Origin: JBIQJD01 sp044507695
Lineage (GTDB): Bacteria; Bacteroidota; Ignavibacteria; Ignavibacteriales; Ignavibacteriaceae
Direction: 5' to 3'
Assembly: GCA_044507695.1 (NCBI GenBank)
Contig: JBIQJD010000014.1
Coordinates: 38,838-102,837 of the forward strand
Length of the DNA: 64,000 bases
In this document: positions 17,151-26,079 of the stretch, piece by piece
Layout of the letters: each line of letters starts with the position of its first letter
Numbering within the stretch: position 1 is the stretch's first letter
Position numbers and translations under genes: made by a program
The notes under the pieces: generated by a model
Told to the model about the DNA's origin: nothing
Seen by the model: only the letters and a program-made list of their open reading frames with translations
The model's database searches: none

Positions 17151-17928
17151 TCAGATGGTTGATATAACTCATCACTCTTGATATATAATTTTTTGTTTCC
17201 TCAAACGGAGGAACGCCATTAAACTTCTCAACACTTCCCGGACCTGCATTATACCCTGCCAGTGCAAGCTCCAGGTTACCATTATATAATCGAAGCAACT
17301 GTGATAAATATTTAGTTCCGCCGAGAATATTTTCACGCGGGTTCCAGATATTCCTCACGCCCATCTCGTCAGCCGTTGTATCTAAAAGCTGCATTAACCC
17401 TTTTGCATCAGCATGTGAGCGCGCTTTTTCATTAGCTGCTGATTCAGTTAGAATAACCGATCTGATTATATTCTTGCTTATTCCAAATTTTTCAGATGCT
17501 TCTTCAATATATGGTTCATATTTCTTCAGCCTGTTAATTGAGTTTTTCCCCGGCTGGATAGAACGAAGCCCTTCATTATGAGTTTTAATTCTAAAATTTA
17601 CCGGAGAAGTTTTTTCAATCTCTTCCGGCAGAGATTTTCCTGTCATCTTCTTAAAGATCATCTCTGCTATTCCAAGTCCTTTTCCCTGAGACATTTTAGA
17701 AGCAATTTCATTCATAAAGATCATATCGAAATAATCACCGCCAAAATTACTTTCACCGAATAAGCCTTCCTTATTTGTCTTCATCTCTTTGAGCATTAGA
17801 GAAGTGAGCAGACTCTCAAAATCCTTTGCAGCTTTTGCAATTTTCGCTTCATCATTTTTATCCGCTGCACTTTTAACTTCAGGTGTGTGGTTAAAATGTT
17901 TTAACCCATTTGTAATTTTTAATTCCAT
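17128..17928 (-). CDS. flgJ: FlgJ rod-binding domain fused to an SLT lytic transglycosylase
   Basis: Residues ~30-100 are the FlgJ rod-cap domain (KDFESLLTSLMLKEM, ASKMSQGKGLGIAEMIFKKM). Residues ~135-260 are an SLT-type lytic transglycosylase: catalytic Glu162 in ILTESAAN, then DAKGLMQLLDTTA, LALAGYNAGPGSVEKFNG and YISRVMSYI. Enterobacterial FlgJ carries an unrelated GH73 glucosaminidase instead. The protein should cap the growing rod and open peptidoglycan in the periplasm. It has no signal peptide, consistent with export by the flagellar apparatus. It lies 3 bp after flgI. Confidence 0.93.
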   Translation of the reverse strand: MELKITNGLKHFNHTPEVKSAADKNDEAKIAKAAKDFESLLTSLMLKEMKTNKEGLFGESNFGGDYFDMIFMNEIASKMSQGKGLGIAEMIFKKMTGKSLPEEIEKTSPVNFRIKTHNEGLRSIQPGKNSINRLKKYEPYIEEASEKFGISKNIIRSVILTESAANEKARSHADAKGLMQLLDTTADEMGVRNIWNPRENILGGTKYLSQLLRLYNGNLELALAGYNAGPGSVEKFNGVPPFEETKNYISRVMSYINHLNENENEV

Positions 17929-17931
17929 AAT

Positions 17932-19023
17932 TCAAATGATAATTACTTCAGCAATCAAAGCACCGGCTTCTTTTAACGCCTGGAAGATGGCAATTATATC
18001 TTTGGGAGTTACTCTTAGTGAGTTTAATGCAGATGCAACTTCCTGTACGTTTGAAGCGCCTTCAATTGCAATTGCATTTGTAGAATCCTGCTCAGCATAA
18101 GGAACATAATTGTTAAGCACCTGCGTTGTACCGTTTGAGAATGCTCCGGGCTGAGAGATTATAGGATAATTTCTTATAGTAATATTTAAACTGCCGTGAG
18201 AAATTGTTACAGGCAGAATTTTCACATTGCTGCCGGCTACTACAGTTCCGGTACGTTCATTTAAGACAACCTTGGCAATTACATCAGGTGAAACAGGAAT
18301 ATTTTCTACTTCGGATAAAAAACCAATTAAATTATTTCTGCGGTCAGCCGGTACTTTAATTATCACTTCCGCGGGATCAACAGCTGAAGCGGTTCCATTA
18401 AAATTTTCATTAATTGCATTAACTATACTTGTTGCAGTTGATAGATCGGGATCTCTCAAATAAAGTTTTACTTCATCAGTTTGGGTAAGTGAATTATTTT
18501 TCAGTTCAACCTGAAGTGTACCGCCTCTCGGAACTCTGCCAGCAAGTGAATGATTTCTTGCAACACGGCTGCCGGTTGGAGTTGAAACATTATAACCGCC
18601 AACAGAAACCGGCCCCTGGGCAAAACCATATACTTCACCATTAATAGTTGAAAGAGGTGTCATCAATAATGTTCCGCCTTGTATTCCTGTTGCATCACCA
18701 ATTGATGAAACATTTACATCAAATGTAGCACCGGGTTTTAAATATGAATTAATTGATGCAGTAACCATAACTGCGGCAACATTTCTTGTGCGCAAATCCG
18801 TTTCGGGCACAGTTATACCAAAACGTTTCAACATACTTGTAACTGATTGAACAGTGAAAGAACTACGGTGTGAATCACCAGTCCCCGCAATTCCAACAAC
18901 CAGACCATAACCAATTATTTGTTCAGAACTGCTGCCGGTGATGTAGGCAATATCCTTTATTCTTTGCGGAAAAATTTCAGCATGAATCAGCATTAATAAA
19001 ATAATGATCATGAATTTTTTCAT
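17932..19023 (-). CDS. flgI: Flagellar P-ring protein FlgI
   Basis: FlgI builds the peptidoglycan-level bushing around the rod. An N-terminal Sec signal (MKKFMIIILLMLIHAEIFPQ) is followed by family signatures RIKDIAYI, GYGLVVGIAGTGDS, KPGATFDVNVSSIGDATGIQGGTLL (split across ~105-130) and VPRGGTLQVEL. The length (363) is normal. It sits between flgH (8 bp upstream) and flgJ. Its presence shows a diderm cell envelope. Confidence 0.97.
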   Translation of the reverse strand: MKKFMIIILLMLIHAEIFPQRIKDIAYITGSSSEQIIGYGLVVGIAGTGDSHRSSFTVQSVTSMLKRFGITVPETDLRTRNVAAVMVTASINSYLKPGATFDVNVSSIGDATGIQGGTLLMTPLSTINGEVYGFAQGPVSVGGYNVSTPTGSRVARNHSLAGRVPRGGTLQVELKNNSLTQTDEVKLYLRDPDLSTATSIVNAINENFNGTASAVDPAEVIIKVPADRRNNLIGFLSEVENIPVSPDVIAKVVLNERTGTVVAGSNVKILPVTISHGSLNITIRNYPIISQPGAFSNGTTQVLNNYVPYAEQDSTNAIAIEGASNVQEVASALNSLRVTPKDIIAIFQALKEAGALIAEVIII

Positions 19024-19031
19024 TTCGATCT

Positions 19032-19607
19032 CTAAAATATCCAGTGAAATAATTTTGTCAGCCAGCCCGGGCTTTGTGAATTGTTTATCAAACCGTTTCC
19101 TTCAATACTAATTTCTGCTTCTGAAATATTATACGAATAGACTGAATTATCCGAAGCAATATCTGAAGTTCTTACAATGCCTTTAATAAGGATTGTTTGT
19201 TCTTCACCGTTTATAATAGTTTTTTTTGTGCCTTTTAGCAGAAGATTTCCATTTTGCAGAACCGAATCAATCGTTGCACTGATCTTTGTTCTTATCATTC
19301 CGGTTGTGCGGGTTGCGCCTGCTCCATTAAATTCATTGTTTGTGCCAAGTGAAGCAGAAGCATCCGGCAGTGAATGCTTATCAATCTTACCCGTGAAATT
19401 TAATCCGATATCACTGCTTCTTCCGGCTGTTGTTTCGGCATTATTTGAAGCTTGTGAAGATTCAATAACAATAACTGTAACTGCATCACCAACTTTGTTT
19501 GCTTTTAAATCTGAGAACAATGAGTTAAATGAATTCTTCCGCATATCCTGGCAAAAGCTAATTGTGCAGAATAGTAAAACAAGGTAAAATATTTTTTTGA
19601 TTATCAT
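19032..19607 (-). CDS. flgH: Flagellar L-ring protein FlgH
   Basis: FlgH forms the outer-membrane ring of the basal body. A hydrophobic signal (IFYLVLLFCTISFCQD) precedes the domain SLFSDLKANKVGDAVTVIV, then VLQNGNLLLKGTKKTIINGE and GIVRTSDIASDNSVYSYNISEAEI (split), all FlgH hallmarks. A Cys at the signal end could be a lipidation site, though the lipobox is weak. It is 191 residues, slightly short. It lies between flgA and flgI. Confidence 0.95.
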   Translation of the reverse strand: MIIKKIFYLVLLFCTISFCQDMRKNSFNSLFSDLKANKVGDAVTVIVIESSQASNNAETTAGRSSDIGLNFTGKIDKHSLPDASASLGTNNEFNGAGATRTTGMIRTKISATIDSVLQNGNLLLKGTKKTIINGEEQTILIKGIVRTSDIASDNSVYSYNISEAEISIEGNGLINNSQSPGWLTKLFHWIF

Positions 19608-19628
19608 TTTAATTCCATTGCTTAAGTA

Positions 19629-20273
19629 TTATTCAATTATGCTTACATTAAGGGAATCAAGCACACGGGCTTTGAATAATTTATTATCTTCTGTAATAAT
19701 TCTAATATAATCATCTATAGCACCATCCTGCCTTGCATAAGCCGGGAACGAGATAGTTGTGCTTTTTGTGTATAAGTTTGCGGTTACTCTTTCTCCGGCA
19801 GTAACAACTGGGGTTTTCTGCAAATCTTCTTTAAATAAAATTGCTCCCCTGCTAATTCTGAATTTTGCCGAACAATTTTTTATTTCATTAAAAGAAACAA
19901 TTGGCGTTTTATTAAGATCATTAACCTGAATTCTTCTTTGAATAAAATTTTCTTCACTTAATCTGCTGTTTCTTTCAATATCTTGTTTAGCTGTTAAAAC
20001 ATTTTTAAAGAGATGAAGTTTAATTGATAAATATCTTTTAGAAATTTTACCATCATTAAATTTGATTTCAGCAGGAATTGTTATAATTGATTTCGTTTCA
20101 TCGATTTCTTCTGTAAGAAATTTTATGGAAGCAGCATTTTCAGGGATATTTAAGAATTCAATTTTAATTTCATCGTAGCCCTTAAGTTTTTCATTGAAGA
20201 ATGCTTCAGCCTGCTGATGAACAGAAGGATTATTAATCATTAAAAATATTATTGATACAAAAAGTGAAAACAT
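19629..20273 (-). CDS. flgA: P-ring assembly chaperone FlgA
   Basis: A hydrophobic N-terminus (MFSLFVSIIFLMI) is followed by the FlgA-type SAF region: LTAKQDIERNSRLSEENF, RGAILFKEDLQKTPVVTAGE and ISFPAYARQDGAIDDYIRI. FlgA is a periplasmic chaperone for FlgI. The gene order flgG-flgA-flgH-flgI supports the call. It begins 1 nt after flgG. Confidence 0.9.
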   Translation of the reverse strand: MFSLFVSIIFLMINNPSVHQQAEAFFNEKLKGYDEIKIEFLNIPENAASIKFLTEEIDETKSIITIPAEIKFNDGKISKRYLSIKLHLFKNVLTAKQDIERNSRLSEENFIQRRIQVNDLNKTPIVSFNEIKNCSAKFRISRGAILFKEDLQKTPVVTAGERVTANLYTKSTTISFPAYARQDGAIDDYIRIITEDNKLFKARVLDSLNVSIIE

Positions 20274-20274
20274 T

Positions 20275-21069
20275 TTATTGTCTAAGGTTATTTGCCATTG
20301 TCATCATTTCTTCAACCGTTTTTACAGTTTTAGAATTTATTTCATAAGCACGCTGTGCTGTTATCATTGCAATCATCTCTTCAACAATATCAACATTTGA
20401 AGATTCAAGATACCCCTGATGGACTTCTCCAAATCCTTCACTGCCCGGAGCTCCAATTAACGGCTGACCTGATGATTCTGTCTCCGCATAAAGATTATCA
20501 CCAAGTGCTTTCAGTCCTGCAGGATTCATAAATTTTACTAACTCAATATTTCCTAAAATTATTTTGCTGCCTCCAACCTGCTCTGATTCAACAACTCCAT
20601 CTCTGCTTATTGAAATACTTAAAGTATTTTCATCAATGCTTATTTCCGGATCAAGTAAATGGCCGTTTGATGTAACAAATCTTCCTTCAGAATTAATTTT
20701 AAATGATCCATCACGCGTATAAACATAGCTTCCATCTGCTTTTCTTATCTGAAAAAATCCTTCTCCCTGTATTGCAAGATCAAGCTGATTATTTGTTGCA
20801 ACAATATCGCCCTGTAAAAATATTTTACTTGCGGAGCCTGGCTTAACACCATTGCCAACCTGAATTGTTAATGATGAATCCTCAATTCCCGGCTGCTGGG
20901 TTGAAACCGGATTAACAAGTTCATCCTGGTACATCAGGTCCTGAAATTCAGCTTTATTTTTTTTGAATGCTGTTGTATTTGCGTTAGCAATATTATTGGA
21001 AATGATTTCAACATTTATCTGCTGTGCATTCAAACCCGAAGCTGCCGTTCTAAGTGCTCTTGTAGACAT
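20275..21069 (-). CDS. flgG: Distal rod protein FlgG
   Basis: The 264-residue protein has the classic FlgG ends: MSTRALRTAASGLNAQQINV, ISNNIANANTTAFKKNKAEF, GDIVATNNQLDLAIQGEGFF, YTRDGSFKINSEG, and C-terminal GYLESSNVDIVEEMIAMI and AQRAYEINSKTV. FlgG forms the distal rod through the P and L rings. It lies 11 bp after flgF and 1 nt before flgA. Confidence 0.97.
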   Translation of the reverse strand: MSTRALRTAASGLNAQQINVEIISNNIANANTTAFKKNKAEFQDLMYQDELVNPVSTQQPGIEDSSLTIQVGNGVKPGSASKIFLQGDIVATNNQLDLAIQGEGFFQIRKADGSYVYTRDGSFKINSEGRFVTSNGHLLDPEISIDENTLSISISRDGVVESEQVGGSKIILGNIELVKFMNPAGLKALGDNLYAETESSGQPLIGAPGSEGFGEVHQGYLESSNVDIVEEMIAMITAQRAYEINSKTVKTVEEMMTMANNLRQ

Positions 21070-21080
21070 GATTAACTCCT

Positions 21081-21782
21081 TTATACTTTTCCGATTTCAT
21101 TTGCCTGGCCGAGTGATTGATCAAGATATTTCATCACTTTATGTGCTGATTCAAATTCATTGTTCATCATTATCATTGATTCCATTTCAATTACCGGATT
21201 AACATTTGATTCTTCTAAATATCCCTGATGAATTTCAAATTCATTTTCATTTAATTCTGTTACATCATCACAAAGAAAATTTAATCCTGATGTGCGGAGC
21301 ATATTTTCAACAGAATTGAGCTTAACTATTTTTAATGAATCAATAACAGCATCATCAATTTTAATTTCACCGCTGCTGTTAATCTGAATCTGAGATTTTC
21401 CCTGCACCAAATAATCCTGGATGTTTATTTCACCTGATTTTCCTATCACCTTAAAACCCTGGTCATTAACAATATAACCCTCACTTGAAATCTTAAATTT
21501 TCCGCTGCGTGTATATTCTTCTCCCTCATCACTTCGCAGTACAAAGTAACCTTCCCCGCTTATTGCTGCATCAAGTTGATTACCGGTTGAGACAAGTTCA
21601 CCCTGACTAAAATCCGTATATTGTTTAATTAAAACTTCACCGGTATTAAGCAGAACTTCTGAAAAAGGCAATTGCCGTTTGTATCCAGTAGTGTTAATAT
21701 TTGCCAGATTTCCAGCAACAGACTCAATATTTTTTGATCGTGTATCGAGCGATCTTGAACCGTAATAGAGTCCTTCAATCAT
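21081..21782 (-). CDS. flgF: Proximal rod protein FlgF
   Basis: This is a FlgG-family rod protein (GNLANINTTGYKRQLPF, TGNQLDAAISGEGYF, YTRSGKFKISSEGYIV, GYLEESNVNPVIEMESMI). At 233 residues and placed just before flgG it fits FlgF. Its start overlaps the upstream unknown membrane protein by 4 bp (ATGA). Export is through the flagellar apparatus; no Sec signal is present. Confidence 0.93.
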   Translation of the reverse strand: MIEGLYYGSRSLDTRSKNIESVAGNLANINTTGYKRQLPFSEVLLNTGEVLIKQYTDFSQGELVSTGNQLDAAISGEGYFVLRSDEGEEYTRSGKFKISSEGYIVNDQGFKVIGKSGEINIQDYLVQGKSQIQINSSGEIKIDDAVIDSLKIVKLNSVENMLRTSGLNFLCDDVTELNENEFEIHQGYLEESNVNPVIEMESMIMMNNEFESAHKVMKYLDQSLGQANEIGKV

Positions 21783-22411
21783 AATGACTCCTGTTTTGAT
21801 AATGAAGAGAGATGATACGATTTAATTTTAGCTGCAAGCATTAACTCCCCTTTACCAAGCTTCAGATTTTTAGCTTTACCGGAAATACCGGTTTCTTTCA
21901 TTCTGATTATTTCCGGAGAATCGGATAAACTTTCTCTCACCTGTCTTAATTTTTTGTTATGAATAGTGATTGGCTGTTCATTTCTGAGTAGAGAAATAGA
22001 TTTTTTTAACCCTCCCAAAGAATGAAGCTTCAGGAAATTTATTATTTTTTTTCTCAGGAACAGAAATGCAATTAACACGGAAAGAATCAAAATTATTCCG
22101 CTGTTAAGATATTCTGATTTAGTAAGTGAAAGCGGAATTTCATTTTCTGCTTCTTCATTTTTTTTGTTTTTCTCCGCCTTAAATTTTCTAACAGGCTGCC
22201 AGTTAAAACTTGATTTTATTAAGCTTGTTTGTGCTGATTCAAACTGTGCTTTTACAAGATCATGAAGATTAATGATTGAGCTGAAAGATGAATCCTGCGC
22301 AGAAAGAATTACAGGCTCTGCTGGTTTTGCCTTATCATCTTTCATTAACTCCGCTGCAGATGCATCAATCTTGACTAGTAAAAAAAACAAAAATGCAAAA
22401 ACTACTTTCAT
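21779..22411 (-). CDS. Unknown exported/membrane protein between the degenerate kinase and flgF
   Basis: I do not recognise a family. An N-terminal signal (MKVVFAFLFFLLVKIDASAA) is followed by ~85 residues of probable periplasmic segment, one membrane helix at ~104-120 (SGIILILSVLIAFLFLRKK) and a basic cytoplasmic tail. This layout resembles FliO, but a separate fliO is present at 33238-33576. It overlaps both neighbours by 4 bp and so belongs to the rod-gene transcription unit. The tail is conserved-looking (GISGKAKNLKLGKGELMLAAKI, split ~185-200). A lineage-specific basal-body accessory protein is possible. Confidence 0.75.
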   Translation of the reverse strand: MKVVFAFLFFLLVKIDASAAELMKDDKAKPAEPVILSAQDSSFSSIINLHDLVKAQFESAQTSLIKSSFNWQPVRKFKAEKNKKNEEAENEIPLSLTKSEYLNSGIILILSVLIAFLFLRKKIINFLKLHSLGGLKKSISLLRNEQPITIHNKKLRQVRESLSDSPEIIRMKETGISGKAKNLKLGKGELMLAAKIKSYHLSSLSKQESL

Positions 22412-23682
22412 GATCTGATCTTTCTTTTTAATGGAAAGAATATTTCAATTCTTGATCCGAGTTTTAATTCGGAGCTTGTTTTCATTTTTCCTTCATGTTT
22501 TGCAACCAGTTGGTTAACAATAGTAAAAGTTGGATCAACAGTTGGCGGATTTTTAAGTAAAGGAATAAATTCAGTGCTCATCAATGTGAATTTTACACAA
22601 TCTTTTACAAAGCGTGTTTGAATTATTATTCCACCCTGTCTGGTTAAATCTTCTGTAATTATGTTAACAAGATTTATAAACAGCTGATTTACTAAATGAG
22701 GATGACTCAGAATTGATGGAAGATCCTTTTCAAGATCAAGTATGCACTCAATTTGTTTTTTCTCAAGCGAAGATGACGCAATTGAATAGTAGTTAGTTAT
22801 CAGAGAATTAATTTCACACGGTATTATTTTTATTTTGGAATCTGTTCTGTCAACAAATCTTCTTAACCTTGCGGAACTTGATTCTATTTTTCTTACCTGC
22901 TGTTTAATTCCTTCAACAATTTCATTATTATTATCAGCCGGATGAAGTAAATCAAGGCTGCTGTAAATAACCTGCAGCGGTTCAAGTATTTCCTCAACAA
23001 CGCCGCCGGCAAGTTCACCAACTGCGCTTAGCCTGTAATCATTTATTAATTTAGATTGGTACGATTGTAAAGTATTAAAGGCAGATTTCTTTTCTTCATC
23101 TTTAATAAGAATATTAATCTTTTGAAATGCAAATCCCGCAATTAATTCTGTAAATTTCACAACATCATCTTCAAGATCAATATTGTAATTGTGGAGTATA
23201 GAAAATATTCCTTTCCGTTCAGTTCCTTCAAATAAAGGAAAAATCAGATACCTTTTTCCATTAGTGCTTAGGAAAGATGATTTATAAACCGGAATTATCT
23301 TGGGAGACTGAGTATCAAATGCCCAGTCAATTATTCCTTCTTTGTAGGCATTATTAACGAATGTGTTTGATTCAAATGCAAATGATTTTCCCGGTGCTTT
23401 TAGAATTGTGCCGGTTGAATCAAGAAGAAAAAATTCTGCTTCACTGAAAGTTATTTCTTTCCGAATCTGTTCTGATAATAATTTTTTAGCTGCATCAATT
23501 GAAGCTGCTTTATTCAAATCAGAATAAAACTTGAGTGCGTTTTGCAAAAGATTTTTACTCTGCAGCTGCAAATCAGTATCTTCAAACAGCGTTTTGTTTG
23601 TGCTCTCATCAACCTTACTCAGCAAAGGAAGAGAAGCATAAAACGAATCATACTTTATATCTGGTGATTTAATTACCTTCAA
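22408..23682 (-). CDS. Histidine-kinase-like protein lacking the phospho-acceptor His
   Basis: Residues ~40-205 resemble a GAF-type sensor region. Residues ~215-275 match a HisKA helix of the 'GELAAGIAHEINNPLQVI' type, but here it reads GELAGGVVEEILEPLQVI with Glu230 at the His position. The ATPase-like C-terminus keeps an N-box-like segment (LFINLVNIITEDL) but no clear DxGxG loop, and ends KLGSRIEIFFPL. It is therefore probably a pseudokinase. It overlaps the HDOD gene and the downstream membrane-protein gene by 4 bp each. A protein-protein regulatory role near fliA is inference. Confidence 0.85.
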   Translation of the reverse strand: MKVIKSPDIKYDSFYASLPLLSKVDESTNKTLFEDTDLQLQSKNLLQNALKFYSDLNKAASIDAAKKLLSEQIRKEITFSEAEFFLLDSTGTILKAPGKSFAFESNTFVNNAYKEGIIDWAFDTQSPKIIPVYKSSFLSTNGKRYLIFPLFEGTERKGIFSILHNYNIDLEDDVVKFTELIAGFAFQKINILIKDEEKKSAFNTLQSYQSKLINDYRLSAVGELAGGVVEEILEPLQVIYSSLDLLHPADNNNEIVEGIKQQVRKIESSSARLRRFVDRTDSKIKIIPCEINSLITNYYSIASSSLEKKQIECILDLEKDLPSILSHPHLVNQLFINLVNIITEDLTRQGGIIIQTRFVKDCVKFTLMSTEFIPLLKNPPTVDPTFTIVNQLVAKHEGKMKTSSELKLGSRIEIFFPLKRKIRS

Positions 23683-24554
23683 TGTAAATACCTTACTGAT
23701 TCTTCCTGGAGTGTAAATATTTGCCGGTAACTCTCAACGAACTCTTCAAAATTTGAACTGATGCCAAGAATCTCTTTTGCATCTTCACTCAACCTGATAT
23801 TTCTATCCCAATAAAGATCACCAATCATAAGTTTATTTGTCATGTAATCTGCAATGTGTACAATTGAAGCCAGAACAAGATTGGACATTGCGCGTTCAGG
23901 TTTGTGATGATTCAGAATTGCATCACAAATATTTATCGGAAAGTTCCATCTCTCCGAAAGAAAATTTCCAATTTCTTCATGCGGCATTCCAAGAATTGAT
24001 GTTTCAGCTGCAGTGCAGTCTTCACCATTTTCAATCTGATCTGCACAAAGAACAAAACTTGAATGAAAGTAACGGTGCATTATTGATATGCCGATATCAT
24101 GAAGAAAACCTGAAATAAAAGCTTCTCCGGTTGAGGCATAATTAAAATCTTCAGCAAGTTTTCTTGCAGCAGTCCCGGTAAGAAATGAATGAAGCCAGAA
24201 TTTTTTAAAGTCCAGGTATTTATCAGTTTTATTTCTGAAAGATTCAACCATTGATAAAACTGAAATTATATTTCTGATCTCGCCAAAGCCAAGCACAAGT
24301 ATAGCAAAATCTATTGATGTTACTTTACGCTGAAGCCCGAACAATGGTGAGTTAGCAATTGATAAGATTTTTATTATGAGGCTTTGATCTTTTGAAACTG
24401 CTTTTGAAATCTCGGGAATTGTGGTTGCCGGGTTATCAAGCATTTTTAAAACTTCAGCCATTACTTTTGGTATTGGCGGAAGATTATAAATGTTCATCAG
24501 AACAAGTTCTGTCTTTTCTCTTTTTTGCTGAAGATCTGATATTGATGCTATCAT
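23679..24554 (-). CDS. HDOD-domain protein (copy 2)
   Basis: The 291-residue protein is an HDOD domain: NLPPIPKVMAEVLKMLDNP, KDQSLIIKILSIANSPLFGL, FLHDIGISIMHRYF, HEEIGNFLSERWNFP and ICDAILNHHKPERA. HDOD proteins are HD-related signalling domains found in motility and chemotaxis clusters; most lack proven phosphodiesterase activity. It is clearly paralogous to the next gene upstream (24563-25441) along its length. It overlaps the pseudokinase gene by 4 bp. Confidence 0.92.
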   Translation of the reverse strand: MIASISDLQQKREKTELVLMNIYNLPPIPKVMAEVLKMLDNPATTIPEISKAVSKDQSLIIKILSIANSPLFGLQRKVTSIDFAILVLGFGEIRNIISVLSMVESFRNKTDKYLDFKKFWLHSFLTGTAARKLAEDFNYASTGEAFISGFLHDIGISIMHRYFHSSFVLCADQIENGEDCTAAETSILGMPHEEIGNFLSERWNFPINICDAILNHHKPERAMSNLVLASIVHIADYMTNKLMIGDLYWDRNIRLSEDAKEILGISSNFEEFVESYRQIFTLQEESVRYLH

Positions 24555-24562
24555 AATATTTT

Positions 24563-25441
24563 TTATTTGGAAAAAGTTAATTCGTTTTGATGCTCATAAA
24601 GCGGCTGGTATGTTTCAATTAATCTTTCAATATAATTTTCATCGCCAAGCCTCAGTATTTGTGCTGTCTTTGAATCAAGTTCATAATAATCATCCCACAA
24701 AACCGGATCGTTTGTAAAACAATGTGTCATGTAATCGGCTAAGTGTACAAGGGCTGAGAGTTGTTTATTAAAATCTGCTTCGGATGGTTTATGATGAAAT
24801 TCAATTGCTTCAATAAGACTCCTTGGCAGATTCCATTTCTCAAGCAGAAACGCACCGGCTTCGCAATGTGTAATTCCAAGCACTTCTCTTTCAGCGGACA
24901 TAAAATCCAGTTCATTACTTGAAGCGAGATTATAAATTTCTTCAAACTCATTTTTGAAGTAGCGGTGCATAACAGAAATTCCAAGATCATGCAATAAACC
25001 GGCTGTAAATGCTTCACCTGATTTTGCATAACCAAGATCATCTGCAAGGCGCTTAGCGGCAGTGGCTGTATAAATGCAATGCTGCCAATAATTTTTTCTG
25101 TTCCAGAATGCATCATCTTTATTATTGAACGCTTCTATCATTGATAAAGCAATTACGATATTTTTTATATGATCAAAGCCAAGAATTACAATAGCAAATT
25201 CTATTGTTGATACTCTTCTCGGTAAACCATAAAATGGTGAATTGGCAATGCTCAAAATTTTTGCAACCAATCCCTGGTCTGTGCTAATAACTTTTGCAAG
25301 TTCACCTGCGCTCACATTCGGATTGCTGAGGAGCTGGGTTACTTCCAGAATAACTACTGGAATTGAAGGAAGATTCTTTATGTTCAGAAGTATTTCTTTC
25401 CGCCTTGCTTCTTCACCGGAAGTATTAAATAGCTTATTCAT
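24563..25441 (-). CDS. HDOD-domain protein (copy 1)
   Basis: The 292-residue HDOD protein matches its neighbour: NLPSIPVVILEVTQLLSNP, TDQGLVAKILSIANSPFYGL, LLHDLGISVMHRYF, HCEAGAFLLEKWNLP and IEAIEFHHKPSEA. It overlaps fliA by 8 bp, so its dosage is tied to the sigma factor. Tandem duplication explains the pair. Nucleotide second messenger sensing or output-kinase control are both possible functions; neither is shown by sequence. Confidence 0.92.
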   Translation of the reverse strand: MNKLFNTSGEEARRKEILLNIKNLPSIPVVILEVTQLLSNPNVSAGELAKVISTDQGLVAKILSIANSPFYGLPRRVSTIEFAIVILGFDHIKNIVIALSMIEAFNNKDDAFWNRKNYWQHCIYTATAAKRLADDLGYAKSGEAFTAGLLHDLGISVMHRYFKNEFEEIYNLASSNELDFMSAEREVLGITHCEAGAFLLEKWNLPRSLIEAIEFHHKPSEADFNKQLSALVHLADYMTHCFTNDPVLWDDYYELDSKTAQILRLGDENYIERLIETYQPLYEHQNELTFSK

Positions 25442-26063
25442 GTATTGAAATCATTTTGTTTTTTAATGATGCGATTATTTTACTGTGAACCTGTGAAACA
25501 CGGGAGACTGTTATATTCAGAACCTCGGCAATTTCTTTATAACCCAGCTCTTCGTAATAGTATAATGTAATTATGAGCCTGTCTCTTTCAGGAAGATTTT
25601 TAATTGCTCTGAGCAAATCATCTTTTAATTCATTTTTTTCTGTTATTATAACGGGCGTTTCCGCATCAGAAGCAATTGTTTCGGAAAGCAGATATCCTTC
25701 TTCATCATCAAAAGAATGATTAAGCGAAACATTTGAATAAACAATTTCATCTTCCTGGTTTCCGGCAAGTACACGCGGCTTGATCTGGATTTTTCTTAAT
25801 TCATCTATAATTTTTCCCCTTATCCTTTGAATAGCATACGTTTCAAATTTGGTCCCGTAATCCGGATCAAACCGCTCTATGGCTTCACTCAATCCCTCAA
25901 TACCAAACTGGAAGTAATCTCGTTCATCAAGAATATCAAAATTCATAAACCTGCTGTTATGGATAACATAATGAACAAGTTTTAAATAGCTGAGCATAAT
26001 TTTTTTCTTAAGCTCTTCACTTGGTGAAGTTTTATACTCGTTCCATAATAGTGCTGTATCCAT
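25434..26063 (-). CDS. fliA: Flagellar sigma-28 factor FliA
   Basis: The 209-residue sigma factor has region 2 (ISHNSRFM-like segment, ERDYFQFGIEGLSEAIERFD, FETYAIQRIRGKIIDELRKI, together covering ~45-90) and region 4 (LPERDRLIITLYYYEELGYK, EIAEVLNITVSRVSQVHSKI). The combination matches FliA/WhiG-type sigma-28. It should direct late flagellar and chemotaxis genes; candidate sites with CGATAAT are seen elsewhere in the window. No flgM anti-sigma gene is seen. It lies 16 bp after a small membrane protein and overlaps the first HDOD gene. Confidence 0.95.
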   Translation of the reverse strand: MDTALLWNEYKTSPSEELKKKIMLSYLKLVHYVIHNSRFMNFDILDERDYFQFGIEGLSEAIERFDPDYGTKFETYAIQRIRGKIIDELRKIQIKPRVLAGNQEDEIVYSNVSLNHSFDDEEGYLLSETIASDAETPVIITEKNELKDDLLRAIKNLPERDRLIITLYYYEELGYKEIAEVLNITVSRVSQVHSKIIASLKNKMISIHE

Positions 26064-26079
26064 TCTTTATTCCCGGGAT

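Noticed and set aside
14712..19587. Several long plus-strand reading frames opposite flgL, flgK, flgI and flgH
   Set aside because: All are antisense to conserved flagellar genes and show no start signals or protein family features.
24739..25116. Second minus-strand reading frame inside the first HDOD gene
   Set aside because: It lies wholly within a conserved HDOD coding region in another frame; codon use and protein sequence do not look real.
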